64,000 nucleotides of DNA from an uncultured Pelagibacteraceae bacterium. Its GTDB lineage: Bacteria; Pseudomonadota; Alphaproteobacteria; Pelagibacterales; Pelagibacteraceae. The stretch is from NCBI GenBank assembly GCA_902614055.1, contig CACMJX010000001.1:124001-188000 (forward strand), written 5' to 3'. The position numbers and the translations under genes are program-made. This document shows positions 62,885 through 64,000 of the stretch, one piece after another (within the stretch, counting starts at the first letter, position 1; each line of letters opens with the position of its first letter). Under the pieces are notes generated by a model that did not search any database, was not told the origin of the DNA, and worked only from the letters and a program-made list of their open reading frames with translations.

Positions 62885-64000
62885 TTAATTATTTGATGCG
62901 GTACTTAATAAGGAAAGTTGAGTTACTTTATCTTCACCAAGCTCATCGATTATTTTCACTGGATATTCACCAGTAAAGTGATGATCTGTTAATTGTGGAT
63001 AATTTTCATTTCTCTTTTCAAATCCCATTCCTAAATATAAACCATTTAAACTTAAGAATTTTAACGATTTTGCCTTTATGAATTCACATATTTCATTTGT
63101 AGATTTGTTGGCAGCTAAAAGCTCTTTTTTTGTTGGTGTATCAACACCATAAAAGTCAGGAAATTTTATTTCTGGGCTAGCTATTCTTACGTGCACTTCT
63201 TTTGCTCCAGAATCGTATAACATCTTCACAATTTTTGACGATGTAGTCCCTCTAACAAGTGAATCATCAACTAGAATTATTCTTTTATCTTTAATAACAG
63301 ATATATTTGGATTTAATTTTAATTTTACTCCTAAACTTCTAATTTGTTGAGATGGTTCAATAAAAGTTCTACCAACATAATGATTTCTTATTAAACCTAA
63401 GTCAAATTTAAATCCTTTTTTTTCAGCGTAGCCTAATGCTGCTGCATTTCCTGAGTCTGGTACAGGCACAACTAAATCAGCATTTATATTGTCCTCATTA
63501 GCAAGTTGTGCTCCAAATTTTTTTCTATATTCGTAGGCTGTTTTTCCATTCAAAATACTATCTGGTCTTGAAAAGTAAATATATTCAAAAACACAAGGTC
63601 TTACTTTTTTTGGTGGAAATGGTTTAATGCTTTTCAGTTCATCATTTTCAATATAAACGATCTCACCATTTTCAACTTCTCTAACAAATTTAGCTCCTAT
63701 TATATCAAAGGCACATGTCTCAGAGGCAAATACATATGAGTTTTTTAATTTGCCAATTACTAATGGTCTAATTCCGTAAGGATCTCGTACTCCTATAAGG
63801 GTATTTTGTGTAATCATCACAAGTGCATAGCCACCTTGAATTTGAAATATAGCATCAATAATTTTATCTATTGTTTTTACTCTTTTAGATTTAGCAATCA
63901 GTTTAACTATTGTTTCAGTGTCTGAGGTAGTATAAAAAATTGATCCATCTTGAACCATTTTATTTCTTAAAGTAATTGCATTTGTTAAATTGCCGTTATG
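62885..64000 (-). CDS. purF: amidophosphoribosyltransferase (5' end outside window)
   Basis: PurF performs the first step of purine synthesis. The frame is open to the window end, so the N-terminus with the catalytic Cys is missing; 371 residues are visible. The visible start HNGNLTNAITLR belongs to the glutaminase domain, FASETCAFDIIGA follows near 90, VVPVPDSGNAAALGYAEKKG near 175 and the PRPP-binding loop IILVDDSLVRGTTS near 250. It leads a nine-gene run on this strand down to 53.8 kb. Confidence 0.95.
   Translation of the reverse strand, partial: HNGNLTNAITLRNKMVQDGSIFYTTSDTETIVKLIAKSKRVKTIDKIIDAIFQIQGGYALVMITQNTLIGVRDPYGIRPLVIGKLKNSYVFASETCAFDIIGAKFVREVENGEIVYIENDELKSIKPFPPKKVRPCVFEYIYFSRPDSILNGKTAYEYRKKFGAQLANEDNINADLVVPVPDSGNAAALGYAEKKGFKFDLGLIRNHYVGRTFIEPSQQIRSLGVKLKLNPNISVIKDKRIILVDDSLVRGTTSSKIVKMLYDSGAKEVHVRIASPEIKFPDFYGVDTPTKKELLAANKSTNEICEFIKAKSLKFLSLNGLYLGMGFEKRNENYPQLTDHHFTGEYPVKIIDELGEDKVTQLSLLSTASNN

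Noticed and set aside
1-64000. tRNA genes, rRNA genes, IS elements, CRISPR arrays
   Set aside because: No cloverleaf-like sequence, transposase-like protein, or regular repeat-spacer array was recognised by eye.

Overview
The window looks like a chromosomal segment of a streamlined marine alphaproteobacterium, most likely a SAR11 (Pelagibacterales) relative. The evidence is strongly AT-rich DNA, tiny or overlapping intergenic gaps, many one-copy housekeeping genes, TRAP and DMT transporters in place of large regulons, an alphaproteobacterial-type LexA operator, and monomeric-type NADP isocitrate dehydrogenase and glutamate-cysteine ligase of alphaproteobacterial character. No rRNA, tRNA, IS element, prophage or CRISPR array was recognised. 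Family names are from motif recognition, not from searches.

Layout. 1-6755 (+): an overlapping run of exported proteins (DUF1800, Tat-exported DUF1501, two Polysacc_lyase-like proteins, an alginate-lyase-like protein and an amidohydrolase-fold protein), probably a polysaccharide-processing operon. 6728-8378 (-): umuDC with a well-placed LexA operator and promoter. 8545-11644 (+): two GFA-type zinc proteins, a glycerate-kinase-like P-loop kinase and a TolC-like protein. 11753-24201: recA (possible LexA box, terminator), alaS, convergent icd, then a tight run psd-pssA-glycosyltransferase-rlmE-guaB (without CBS domains)-TPR-guaA-gloA-panB. 24198-31500: TerC, a TRAP transporter (dctPQM) with a terminator directly before dctQ, and the 5-oxoprolinase genes pxpA / pxpBC on both sides of a 27-bp divergent gap.

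31500-38983: a lipid-modification and photoprotection block: FAD oxidoreductase, DUF1365, cyclopropane-synthase-like methyltransferase, DUF3833 lipoprotein, SDR, photolyase, DUF393, and a 42-codon DUF2256 protein. It resembles the set of genes that Rhodobacter uses in its singlet-oxygen response and furan-fatty-acid synthesis. 38985-49175: a PQQ-type sugar dehydrogenase, FAD amine oxidase-like protein, DMT transporters, a quinone-oxidoreductase-like MDR, msrA, NAD formate dehydrogenase, an HPP/IscU-like pair, and a DMT-glycine amidinotransferase-threonine aldolase operon.

49177-52198 is the only region that looks rearranged: small proteins, a secreted alpha/beta-hydrolase flanked exactly by 94-bp direct repeats, and a broken copy of the start of a neighbouring gene. 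52205-64000: YajQ, a hydroxyacid dehydrogenase, two Gfo/Idh/MocA oxidoreductases, MFS and DMT transporters, gshB-gshA, a DUF255 thioredoxin-like protein, an HD-domain protein and purF, which runs off the window.

The most interesting items are the secreted lyase cassette, the lipid/photolyase island, the repeat-flanked hydrolase cassette, the amidinotransferase operon, the CBS-less IMP dehydrogenase and the photolyase that appears to lack its FeS cysteines.
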